DNA of 64,000 bases, taken from positions 12,376,822-12,440,821 of the forward strand of contig CAIIXF020000008.1 of NCBI GenBank assembly GCA_903813345.2, written 5' to 3'. Positions 11,301 through 23,066 of the stretch are shown here, piece by piece. The stretch's first letter is position 1; every line of letters starts with the position of its first letter. The position numbers and the translations under genes are program-made. The notes under the pieces were generated by a model. That model was not told the origin of the DNA. It saw nothing but the letters and a program-made list of their open reading frames with translations, and made no database searches. The stretch comes from Owenia fusiformis. Its lineage: Eukaryota; Annelida; Polychaeta; Sabellida; Oweniidae.

Positions 11301-14300
11301 ATATGCACTGACCACCCTGCCTCTAAACATAGTATGATATAAAATTAGGAATGTAATCAACAAATATCCAGGATCAAGGATAGTTTGTAGATGCCTTTAT
11401 TGTCTCAGTGGTGGCAGAGTTATTTAGTATAAACAGGGTGTCCAGTGAATATGATTGATTTATATTATTTATGATATATTATTAATGCTAAGAAGCATAT
11501 GTGCAATCAGTTAAGTGCAGGATGGAAATATGAAGATATAATTATAATGCCCTGGGAGTGGTACTTACCTTGTAACTCATGTAAAATTCTTCTCCAACTT
11601 TACACATACACTTACAATAACATTCATCAGTGATTGGGTCTAGTATACCATCTTCTCCAGTTTCTTTACATGTGCAGCAATTTACTCCTGGTATATCACT
11701 TGGCAGGCAAACACTAGAAAAGAAATACACTCATCACATAAATTCTTTGTAAAGAGTTTGCTGCAGGAGTATTTGGCAGCACCCACCAAAGCAATTTGAT
11801 TTATCCTACCTTTTGGTTATCATAAGATTTGGAGTTTCAAAGTCCAATAGTGAGAAGGTATCTTCCCATATAAACAGATTCAAAGCCAAATCTGCTACCA
11901 CCTTCTCTATTCCTGCTCTTAAGTCAACTCCTATTTCTTTTTCTGGTTCATTCTTACAACTATCGGTACACAAAGAGGCAATGACTTCAACAATAACTGG
12001 TGTGCTGATTGACAGATCAACTACAGGTGCAGCATCTGAATATATGTGTAATTTGATTAAGTTTCAGTTGATCAACATTCTGCAGTATCCTTCTATTGGT
12101 AGAAAGTATTAAATTCTTCAAGTGATGGATTTATTTTTGACAATCAAAAGACAAGTGCATCACCTTACTCTTTAACTTTTGTGCTGCATAAACTAGATAA
12201 TGTTACTTACTTCCTGATCCTGTTAAGATATCCTCCAGGAAACCAGGAACCCACCAAGGAATGTCATTCTTAGACAGACCGGTGCTTGGCCATGCAACAC
12301 CTAGCTTTGGAGTCAGTGTACTTCTTGCACCAGCCTCTGTTTCTTTCTTGTCAACTTTTCCTGTCAATCCTTTTTGGAATGTCACATCAAACTGCAGTAC
12401 ATCAGCATGCATATTTAGGCAATAATAACATTTACAAGTTTGTTAAATCATTGTTTAGAATTCCTTATGAACATTTGAACTCTTAACAGTATATTGTATA
12501 TTGACTAAAAATTGATTTGTTTTATAAAATGGGTATGTTTGATCTAAAAAGATCTCACAAATTTATCTGAATTATTTCCCACACTAGTATTTACCGTAGG
12601 CCTAGTTATCCTCAAACCATTAGAATCTGTCCAAGCTGCTCCCATAGTTGTAACAGCCGTAGCTCCTATATGTCCTTCAACAAAAGCTTTTGCCTGTTGA
12701 GAAATAAATTGTCAAAAATGTCATACTTAGCCTTACTCAATAGTTTATATTGTAATATAGTGTGAATTAAATTCAGTTAAATTAATTCCTGCAAACAGCC
12801 GCCATTATCCCACATAACATACACACGGGGGATAAGCAAAACGAGGGCGAAGCCACGGACTGCGACTCGCGTAATTCAAAACGAGGTTACAACGCATTAT
12901 AGCTGAACAATGGCGGTAAGTCCAAACTTAATTTGGAAGGCATGTTAGGATTTGGGGTAGATTATTGGTTTGGATATTCTACAGAATAGCTAGTATGTTC
13001 CAGTCGGTGATCAACATATTCATTCTCCATCTGCAATGGCATTCTTGGTGCTCGGCTGTCCAATAGTTTAGCATGAACACAAATGAATTCGAAATCTGCC
13101 ACAAAAAAATGTAATTTTGTCAATATTTGTCCCTAATATACCGATTTAAACAAAGGAATCAGAAATGACATCGAATTAATATAATTATTCATGTTCTGTT
13201 GTTACAATTACATCTTCGTGTGATATTTGGTAAGCGGAAAACGTACAATTACATAGAAAATTGGAATTTATAATAGTCGCAGTCCATCCATCTGCCCAAC
13301 GCAGTTCGCGACTTAGTGTTGCTTTATATCTGAAGCTGAACGCAATCACAGCCAAAGGTAGATAGCACAATGTGTGTACAGGTGTGGCCGAAATGGAGCA
13401 ACTTTGGACAAAATTGAATATAAAGGGCTATTTTAATAGACCTACATCGTGTCTCAATCCATTCTGCAAATATATACAAGCTGTCAAATACAGCTGAAAT
13501 CATGAATTTATGGTAGCTAGCAATATTGATGGACTGTTGGAAAGATCATCCAAAATTACATTAACTCACCAACTCTCCAATTATTTGATATTTTCCTGAT
13601 ATCTTAAATACTAGTTAATGTACCCTTCCCCAACAGCTTTTATTGCATCATCAAAAAGTTAATTGTTTCGCATTTCTACTTCTTATAAAAAGTCTCACCA
13701 CTATCCAATTATTTATATATTTAACCCTATCCACAAATTGGTTTGTAATAAAAATATTACGTTGTCATCTTGCGCTCGACTGTTCTGCCAAATACGCTAT
13801 TGAATTGCCATATTTCTAGGTCTTAAACGATACAATATAGCAATTTGGGACATTGATTCAGGTAATAGATATATGTTAATCAACGTAACTTTGAATGATA
13901 ATCTGGATGCTGACTTTCTTTTCCTGAAACAATAATAGCATAGGAATATTATTATAAGTTTACACTATCTTATTTATTTCGTGTTGGCGGCTGGACTGCG
14001 TTACTTAGAATATCAATGGAGGCTGTGTTGCGTTGTTGAAATAGCTTTGTTTACTGGACTGCGTCCACTGTGAATGCGCAGTTTGAATCTAATTTTCTCC
14101 TCATGAACACATTCTATTATCAAATCATTTTCACGAATTATACTCGGAGCCTCAACTAACCTTTAGATATCAGAAACGTGTTAAAACTCCTTTCAAATGT
14201 ATAGTAAATTAAATAATATGCACATATTTTACAGGTAAAATCAGATCTTTGCTACTGTTTTAGCTTGATCTGGACAACTGCTTATTTTCTTATCTACAGA

Positions 14301-17300
14301 CCAACAGTAGATACAGAGTAATATTTTGGTCACCGATTAGACACTACGATAGCATTTAAAATACCTGGATTTCTCTATTTTGTCGGAAGAAGCAGAAGGC
14401 ACTGCCGGATGTCCCTCCATTTTGGCGCTGGGCTGCGGTGTAAAGTTACGCGAGTCGCAGTCCGTGGCTTCGCCCTCGTTTTGCTTATCCCCCGTGATAC
14501 AAGAGATTATATTTTATCTTCTGATTCTGCCCGATGATTTCTCCTGATCCTACCCCATGATATTCACATAATAGACTAATTGAATAACAATTTTTGGCTC
14601 ACATGGTAAGCCTATGTCAGCCATTCATCAGTCTGTTTATCAGTCCGTCAACAATATTTACGACAAATGAAATATGCCACATGCTCATATCCTGTTTATG
14701 GAGGTCTGTACTGATAATTTACTCAATTTTTTCTAGTTCCTACCTTTGCCTTGTTTTGGACAAATCAAAATTTCATCAAAATAGCAAAACTGAAGAGCAA
14801 GCCAATATATGCCATCTCTATACAATATTACTTTAAGGACTGTTGTTCTGTCTTTATTTACCTTAGCCCATACTTTTGCTTCAAAATCTAATTTGAAGTA
14901 GATTTTCCCAGGAATTGGAATAGCAAATACCATAATTATAAACCGTCTCAAAGTTTTGTCTACAAGTTGTTTCTCCCATGTTTTCTCGAACCTATAATAT
15001 AAATTATGTTCTTTTGTATTTTTAACATGTAACATCCTTAATCTGCAGTCTAATGGATAGCTCTTTTTGAATAGTCTGATATTGGTTTTTTAATATTCTT
15101 TTATTAACATACTGAATTTATATGGAACAGTGTAAATATAACTAGAAAAGCCATTACCCATTTTCAAAAGTTACAGTTACTGTCAGTCCTGTCTTAAGTG
15201 TCCCTGATAAATCAGCCCCTACTCTGTATATGAAAGGTGGCCATATTCCTACCTCAGCAAAAAGTGTGAGAGAAGGAGTAAAGATGAAGTAAGGGTCAAA
15301 CTTCATGGAAACTCCTCCACCAAACTGAAATCATATACGAGGGCTGATTCAAAAGTAATGTATAGAAAATTTTCATGTTTATTTTCTTCTTTTATGACTA
15401 ACCTTTTATTAACAAAATTCTTAATTTCTGTGACAAATCTCAATAATTTGATATCTAGCCTGATGGGGCTTTGTCTCACCTGGGGTTTTAGCTTGATCAC
15501 ATGTTACTCATGATCTTTCCTGATGAGTTGTTTTTGCCTGAACATGTATTTGCCTAATCAGGCATTCTAGCCAAAACAAGCATTCTTTGGTGTGATCAGG
15601 CAGTTGATCCTAACTGATTATTTGTCATTTGTCAAACTTACGTTTACTGTAGTAGGTGTTCCATATCTCCATCTTGGAGCCCATGTTTTCGAATAAGTTT
15701 TTCTCTTTATTCTTTTTTGTTCTGCTGGTACATATGTCTTGTTTTTGATCTCATCAGTCAGTGGGAGACCCTCAATGAAGGTGAACTCTCCAATGCTAGT
15801 TACCTCATAGATCTACAATTTTTATCAGCATTATTTCATTTCATATTATTCAGCACATGGCTGCATACAATGTGCTTATAAAAACTACTTACCTGCAAAA
15901 GAAATGCTCCTGATGGTCTGCCTACTATAATATCTCCATGCGTTAGATCTGTCTGTGATTGATGAAAATACTGCAGTGCAGGCCAGTTATCTCCCCCAGG
16001 ACAAATCATTCTCTTGCCACCTTTTGTAGCTTCACTGTCAACAGTTGTACTTGTTATGATTCTGAAATGTTCCATAACATGTCATGCAATACTTTACCTT
16101 CATTTTCTTCATTAAACCTTTATTAGCTAATACTTTTTCCAAAGTGATCAATTCCCATCATATAAGACCTTATCTTTAACATGAGGCTTATCTTTAACAT
16201 GAGGTTTATATTTACTTGTGTAAAAGGTGTTTCTCTGTTGAACAATCCAGGAGACTTGTGACAGCAATCTTAGCTGAAGTGCTAATAGTTTTGATAACTT
16301 CCAAATATCCCTTTGTGGCATTTCCTATGAGGACACCACCTTTCTTGTATGTTTCAGTAAGATCCTTTGTAAGCAGAACCAGTGTTACGGAGCTTATTTC
16401 ATTGTGTATATCATCTTCAGCATGAAAGAGTCGCCCGACACACTTGTAGATGTTTTCCTCTACAACAGACATATAAAGATACAATGTAGTCTAAAAAGTG
16501 AACTTTCATGAAAGGCTTTATCTTAGTAACTAAACATGTCTAAGAGTGGTGAAAAGTTCAGGGGGTGAAATGTCCAGGGAACTGGATGTTTTCAAAATAA
16601 AATATCCTTGGTTAGTATTATGATGAGTCAGTTATCCTTGCCACTTGATTTCGAGGTTGCATTCAAATCCTGCAGAAAAAAAGAAAATGCTGTAATTTTA
16701 GGCCACACCTCACCTGATATGACTGTTACATTGGGAACATTAGATATTGTTCCTTCTCCAGAAAGCAAAACTTCAAGCAGATCACTGTCAGGCACTTCTT
16801 CTATTGTGACTGGATCATCAATTGTTTCTAAAGGTGCTTCCATTTCAAAGTCAGTATACTCAATTGCCTCTTCAAGTGATGCAAACTTTCCATGAAAGAT
16901 TGTAAACCCATCTAAAAGTGCATCAAATGGAATATTTATTTATTTGATATTCAGGCATAAACTTTATCTCAGCAACAATATTTTTAAGGTGTGTTTACAG
17001 TCAGTTATACATTCAAGACATATTTGTTTATTTTTGAAATTTGTGGTTTTAGAAACTGATGAATTGATAAATTAATAGGATGATCATTGAACATTTTGAC
17101 TTGAAATAAATCTGTATGGTCAACGCTTATTTTTTAATAACTACTATATTGTAATACCCTTATAATTTTATAAAGAAAAGTCTTCTTTCTCAAGCATACC
17201 ATATTGTTTCACATTTTCTACTTTATGTAGCATCCCTCCAGCTTGAGCACTTGCAATGATATTTCCAACTTGTATAGGCAGAGAGTTGTTTTGCTTAGTG

Positions 17301-19919
17301 AAGAACATGTTTGCATCAGTGCCATCCTTGTGTACCATACAGTGGTAGAATATGGCATCCTCAAGGGTTATAACTTTTACATTAGGTTTAATATCTGTGT
17401 ACTTCATCCTGTCTGGGTCAGTGTAATCTGGCACAACCAAACCACCTGGACATTTGCTATCATCCCAAGACTTACATGTCTAACATAAGTACAACATAAT
17501 TATAACATATGATGTAAGAATATCCTGTATATGACTTGATTTAGGTATCATTTTTAACATAGGCTCAAAACATTATTCTACACCCCATATTTTAATTTTG
17601 GGTGAAATCCACGTGGTCTTAATTTATGATTATTTCATCGTTTGTCAAAATTAATGTGTTCAGAATATGTAATAGAAATATTGATGGTTAAACTTGCAAA
17701 GTTTGTGTCCATGTTGAAACATTTCTCAAAGTCCCTGCATTGTTGGCAAAACATTCCTTTATAGGTATCCTTTGTGTTGTCACATCGTTCTGAGCAGGGG
17801 GCAGCCTGGAGTTGAGGATTTTAGGGAAAATTATTGAGAATAAGTAATCATAATCTGATAATAAAAGATTGTTCTTATATAAAATAATTTTGAGGTCTGA
17901 GAGATGATTTTTGACAGATTCTTTTTTCTAGCTCATAATTATCAAAAAGGAAAAAATATCCAATCAAATAACTTTTGCTAACCTTTATTTCTGGAGAACA
18001 GCCTGTACTTTTCTCAATTGTTACACAGTTCCAATAAAACCATGGCCCAGCCACAAGTGTGGTGTCAGGTTGGGTTGGGTCACCTGGGAAGCATTCTGGA
18101 TTTGGTCCACCTGACCACCCACAGGCATAATCCTCTACACATGTCTGACATGTGTGATGATTCTTGAGACATTGGTTGATCTCACATGATTCTCCCTGCA
18201 ATTAAATATACTTCATCAGCTTGTAAAGACAATATTCAGTTGTAATATAACATTAAAGATCTTGCATTTCATTATTTGAAAGATAACATGTTTGCTTCAT
18301 GTTTAGCGTCAAGACAAAATATTTCTTTCATGGGTGAATATATCATTTTCTGGGCTTACCGACCACCCAGCTCTACACTTGCAGACATTTGGCTTGATGC
18401 ATGCACCATGATCATAACAGTTATTTTGTTGGCTGCAGTCTGGCTCAGTACATTGTCTTCCTAGCCATCCTTGATCACACTCACACTGTCCTCCCACACA
18501 CTCACCATGTATCGAACAGTTATAATCTCCAAGGCATGCCTTTTCTACAATACCATCAGTTGACATAATTCTTGTTGTTTTATCTTTTTTTCAATTATTC
18601 TGCTTTGAATAATTTTTAATCAAATAATTTTTAAGTAATGAGATTGTTTCATCTATCCAGGATTGGCCCTTTATATATATGGCCATCCTCATCACTTGTC
18701 ATTTTAGTTTACTAATAATTATGTTGTAAGTGGATACCTTTGCAAGAAGGTAACTGTGAACTCCAGATTCCCTTTGGACCATTCCCTGTACATGTCATTG
18801 TTGATTCTCCAACTAGTTTATACATATCATCATCACATGCAAATACTATAGTATTGCCATATATGTTTGTTGTGGTTGAACCTTTTACAATAACCAGGTT
18901 GTCAGGAAGCACCAGATCAGGGCACGTTATAGCTGTAATTTCAACTTAATTGTATTTATTTTGTATTTTATTTATTTGGAAAATGTTTTGGGAAAATATT
19001 TTTGGATTTCATGTTGCTGTTTTATTGCCAAGCTTGTCATATGGTCTTATCTGAGATAAAATTTTGCTTTCATGGGATTTTTTAATCTCAGCCAACAAAT
19101 CGTGAGGAATCCCAATTTTGTCAAGTATACTATTCCTGACCTTTACAAGATGGCATATCAAATTTCCACTTTAGTTTCTTTAAACATTTCATCACTTGAG
19201 ATCCCTTGATGACGTAGCCCTCATCGCATACAAACTGCACTGTGTCACCTGCCTGGTAATGCCCATCTTTATGGAGGGTTTCTGGTGTGATGCGGAGTGC
19301 TTCGGGAAGGGTCGGGAGGTTAGGGCAGTTAAGCTGTACTGGTTTTATAGCTGAAATGTGCGTTGAATTTCATAATTATTCCAATGATCGTATTTATCTG
19401 CTTAAACATTAACATTTCATTTTTATTGTGCGCAAACTGGAATTTGCAGAATGAGATAATATAACTCATAGCTTGAACTAAAGCATTGTATTTTACTTTC
19501 AATACTCCAGAATGATTTCATGACTAGATAAGAAGCAATAAAAATAAATTTTTGATATTCAAAGGGTTTGTTTTAAATTATGGTCCAATACATCTCAACT
19601 TGACCAATAATACCACAACATTTCAAAGCATTCTTCAGTGTAGCAAAATGATAGTCCCCTAAGTATACCCACCTTGACATTTTGTATTTGGTCGTCGTGG
19701 TAACCATTGAACCCGTCTTCCCTTCTTCTTACAAGTTTTTGATTGTGGTCCAATGAGTTTGAATCCCTCTTTACAGGAATATGTGACCGTGCTTCCTACT
19801 GTCAGTTGGGTATAATTGGCATGCCCATTTTTCTGTGATGGCTTCTTGCATAATTTCTGGCTTTTTGCCATATGTGTGAGTAGCACACTCAGTCCAAATA
19901 TACAAACCAACGTTTTCAT
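8388..19919 (-). CDS. Large secreted sushi/EGF/Cys-rich/chitin-binding protein, long paralogue (23 exons, about 1484 aa)
   Basis: Exons: 19919-19673, 19350-19141, 18932-18738, 18544-18360, 18195-17983, 17805-17698, 17479-17200, 16911-16714, 16459-16216, 16061-15893, 15812-15642, 15324-15158, 14991-14862, 12693-12595, 12391-12211, 12035-11810, 11713-11569, 11322-11182, 10528-10395, 10149-10034, 9899-9822, 9723-9019, 8500-8388. Phases close throughout (1485 codons with stop). The leader MKTLVCIFGLSVLLTHMAKS is a clear signal peptide. Domains: sushi 1-3 (to residue about 217), two EGF-like units (218-279), a Cys/Trp-rich PSI-like segment (280-350), a short Cys-rich link, a long low-Cys body of alternating hydrophobic strands (387-1035), Cys-rich CxC repeats (1036-1212), three sushi repeats (1213-1405) and a peritrophin-type chitin-binding domain (about 1412-1478). 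The body matches no family I know. The intron after 17698 begins with GC (GCAAGT). The exon 11322-11182 donor (GTAGGT) is the least certain junction. Confidence 0.88.
12824..14496. mobile_element. DNA transposon with 51-bp perfect TIR and 5-bp duplication (1673 bp)
   Basis: The left end CACGGGGGATAAGC and its reverse complement start a perfect inverted repeat of about 51 bp. The direct duplication ATACA flanks the element at 12819-12823 and 14497-14501. CAC termini with 5-bp duplications are the Transib pattern. No transposase is visible, so it is non-autonomous or too decayed to tell. It fills most of the intron between exons 14991-14862 and 12693-12595 of the long sushi gene. The TIRs are much more GC-rich than the host intron. 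Confidence 0.85.
15338..15530 (+). mobile_element. One-ended mariner-like fragment
   Basis: TA followed by CGAGGGCTGATTCAAAAGTA is a typical mariner terminal repeat. No matching right end is found in this 317-bp intron, so the fragment is truncated. Its left end lies 13 bp from the splice acceptor of exon 15324-15158. The right limit is approximate. Confidence 0.6.
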
Positions 19920-20439
19920 ATTCAGTTATTTTCTATCAAAATGCTCAAAATGTGGAAAGAACTTAATGAACCATGTTGTACTTATGTATGTAGTATATTT
20001 ATAAAGTTGAATATAAAATGATTGAAACACAACCATTATTATGGTACACTGTCAATATAGAATAAATACAGGTTTATTTTAATGGCTAGCATGAACAAAA
20101 CTAAAACCATAAACATTCTGAAATATGAATTTATTGAATTATTTTATGTTTTTTAATTCATATTTTTAGATTAATGTCTAACATTGTGTTGTGTCGAAGC
20201 AGAATTAACAATATGATAAAATAATAAAACACCACCCTTGCATTAAAATAACAAAGCAAATAAAATTGAAATAATCTGTTGTGTATGCACATACATCTAT
20301 AATGTCTCTGTGTTATTTCTCTTTATGTTGAGATAAATTGAGGCAAAGGCTTTGTCACCAAGACTATATGATTAAATGACAGAATGTACAAGATGCTTTG
20401 ATAAATATAATAAATATTATTTCACTATGATATGAAATA
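19920..20439. other. Upstream region of the long sushi gene
   Basis: AT-rich DNA between the start codon at 19919 and a mariner relic. It should contain the promoter and any 5' UTR of the long sushi gene, but no TATA or initiator can be separated from the AT background. No coding exon is seen. Confidence 0.45.
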
Positions 20440-21517
20440 CAGGGTGTCCCAGAACTCATGAGAATTTTTTGAGGGAGATATAAGGCATAGGTGATTTTTC
20501 TTCAAATTTGGTACACTCTTTAAACACACTTTGAGGAATAACTGACATGAATTTCAGGCACATATCTTTTATATTTTCGAATTTATTGACATTTGAATTC
20601 TACATCGCCACAAACCCTGGAGTAGTCAGAGAAATACAACAATTTTCGTCACATTTTGATAATATTTCTACAACTTCTCTACACTAATGGCATTGTTTTC
20701 ATTGAATTATTTCAGCGTTTCAGTACATTCGTTAAAATGATCATACACATTCAACTAACGTATCTTTACAGAGTTATTATAGCATATTATCTGCAGTTGA
20801 TGTCGTCTTTTCAGCTTCTCTTTATACACATTCCCAAATCGTCCAATAGCTATTTCTGTAGGGTCCTCTGAAACAACATGACTCAATTTTTCCTCCGTTT
20901 CAGTGACATAGCTCACTAATCTTTGTTTAAGGTCCCCAAAGAAATTGAAAGTCTAGTAGAGCAAATTCTGGCAAGTATATGGAGCTACTATATACTGTGA
21001 AGTCTCAATAGAAAGTAAATTGGATGCACTACTGACATGCATGTTGTGACTTATTCACTGGTGCATTGTCAATATGCAAGATCATATTGGCTAGCAAATG
21101 GGGACATTTCTTTCAGTCCCTCAGGAACATGTCATTATGATCTTTCAGCAAACCAAATGTACAATCTGTTGATGTATTGGGTCTCTATCAAAGTTTATAT
21201 ATCGTTTTATCAAAGTGCATCATCAATATGAGAAAAATGCTGAACTAAGCTTATACAAAAAACGTTGGTTTTATAGTTGAGAATTTGTATAAAATTGACA
21301 AAATGTGACATAAGCTGTTGTATTTTCCCGATAACTCCAGGGTTTGTGGCGATGTAGAATTCAAATGTCAATAAATTCGAAAATATAAAAGATATGTGCC
21401 TGAAATTCATGTCAGTTATTCCTCAAAGTGTGTTTAAAGAGTGTACCAAATTTGAAGAAAAATCACCTATGCCTTATATCTCCCTCAAAAAATTCTCATG
21501 AGTTCTGGGACACCCTG
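20440..21517 (-). mobile_element. Mariner-like transposon relic with long TIRs
   Basis: TA duplications at 20438-20439 and 21518-21519 flank CAGGGTGTCCCAGAACTCAT and its reverse complement. The inverted repeats run about 200 bp each with few mismatches. On the minus strand of the interior, fragments such as LHIDNAPVNKS and FFGDLKQRLVSY recall the C-terminal catalytic part of Tc1/mariner transposases. The frame is broken by stops and a shift, so the element is dead. The N-terminal half of the transposase is not seen, consistent with internal deletion. Confidence 0.85.
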
Positions 21518-23066
21518 TATTATATTGCTTTCACCTGCTTTTATGATTCAATTTTAATGATTTAATGAATGATTCAGCTTATCACTAAATTTATAATTTT
21601 TTATAAGATGAATTTGTATGTGGCATTAAACTGCATTTGCAATTTCATTGATCAGAATTTACTAGATAATTTGACAAAATATATATGAATGTTTTGTATG
21701 AATGAAGTGAGTGGGATATTTTGTGAAGTGAGTAATATGATGTACATAAATTGTATTATGTGATTTTGTTGTATAATTGTTACTGAGTCTTTTTTCCTTC
21801 TAATTAATTTGCTCAAAACTATTGTACAGGTGTATTAAGTGCTTGTACACCTTTTGTTGGATTGACCAGTGATGATAATGATGGCATGTCTTTATCACCC
21901 CTCCCTAGTTCAGTTCTTTGGTTCAGCTCAGTACTGAATCTGGATTATAGAGGTTGGATGATATACCAATTTACCAAACACTGACACACAAGTCTAATCA
22001 ATATGTTTTTTGCATCAAGAGTATGTGTCAATTAAAAGATGGTGTGCCTGATCACGCCTGGGTTGGACCAAATTTAATTTAGCAACAAAAAGTATTGCTT
22101 ATGGAAGATAGTGATATAATATGGTATGGTTTTTTCAGAGATATTTCAATTTGTCCTGCTAAACTTGCAAAGTTAAATATGTTGTAGCGATATTTGGAAT
22201 ATTTAATCTAAAATGGCAATCACGAATGGATTTCTTTATACGATTTTAAAAGTATATTAAAAAGAATATGAGTCAAAATAAGTGAAAATGAGACTTGTAT
22301 CTCAGTGAACTAAGATTGTTTGATGCAAATGGAAAAACACCAAGATCCACATTGCTGTAAGTATTTTAATAATTAATATTAAATTTTAAAATGCATATCA
22401 CAATTTTTAAATATTTTAAAACATTTCAACATAATCACAGAGGATATTGTTGACAACTTTATTGCTAACAAATATTATTATACATATTATTTGTTTTGGA
22501 GCAGGAAAGTACAGAAATATAGTTCTAAAGTTTGGTTTCAGAGTTCAAGTCAATATTGCATTCTACTAAACTCATATTCCTTGATAATAACCATTCAGAT
22601 CTCATTATTTTATTTCCAGATTTAAATCCACATACTCTGTCATTATATACGCATTACTACATGTAAAGTAAAATGTGACAAGAACAAGCTAGGAACCCCT
22701 TCGGTGTCAAGAGATCTTCAATGTGGAATTATTATTCATATTTAGAGAGAAGTAAACATTAACATTCCACCATATCGATACCTATCCTTTTATCAGCTTA
22801 CAAATGTGAGAATATTGTAATTGTAATTATAAGTTACAGATGCAGTACTAATATGTTTTGGGCTACTTCAAATTCAAGGTACAATCAAATTGCTGTTCAT
22901 TTTAACAGTTATAAAATATTAAAATCCATATTAATCATAGGCCATTGTAAGTCCACAACACCAACATAAACAATAACATTACATAAGTCCACTTGGAAGT
23001 TCATCATATACATGTAGTTTGGATGGTTTATTCTTTATAAATATGCCTCTGTGCATCTGCTGATTA
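21518..23066. other. AT-rich intergenic DNA
   Basis: Between the mariner relic and the 3' end of the ASIC-type gene. I see no exon, RNA gene or transposon end here. Confidence 0.5.
23027..23032 (-). terminator. Candidate polyadenylation signal AATAAA
   Basis: TTTATT on the plus strand gives AATAAA on the minus strand 34 nt past the stop codon of the ASIC-type gene, a plausible position for a short 3' UTR. Confidence 0.5.
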
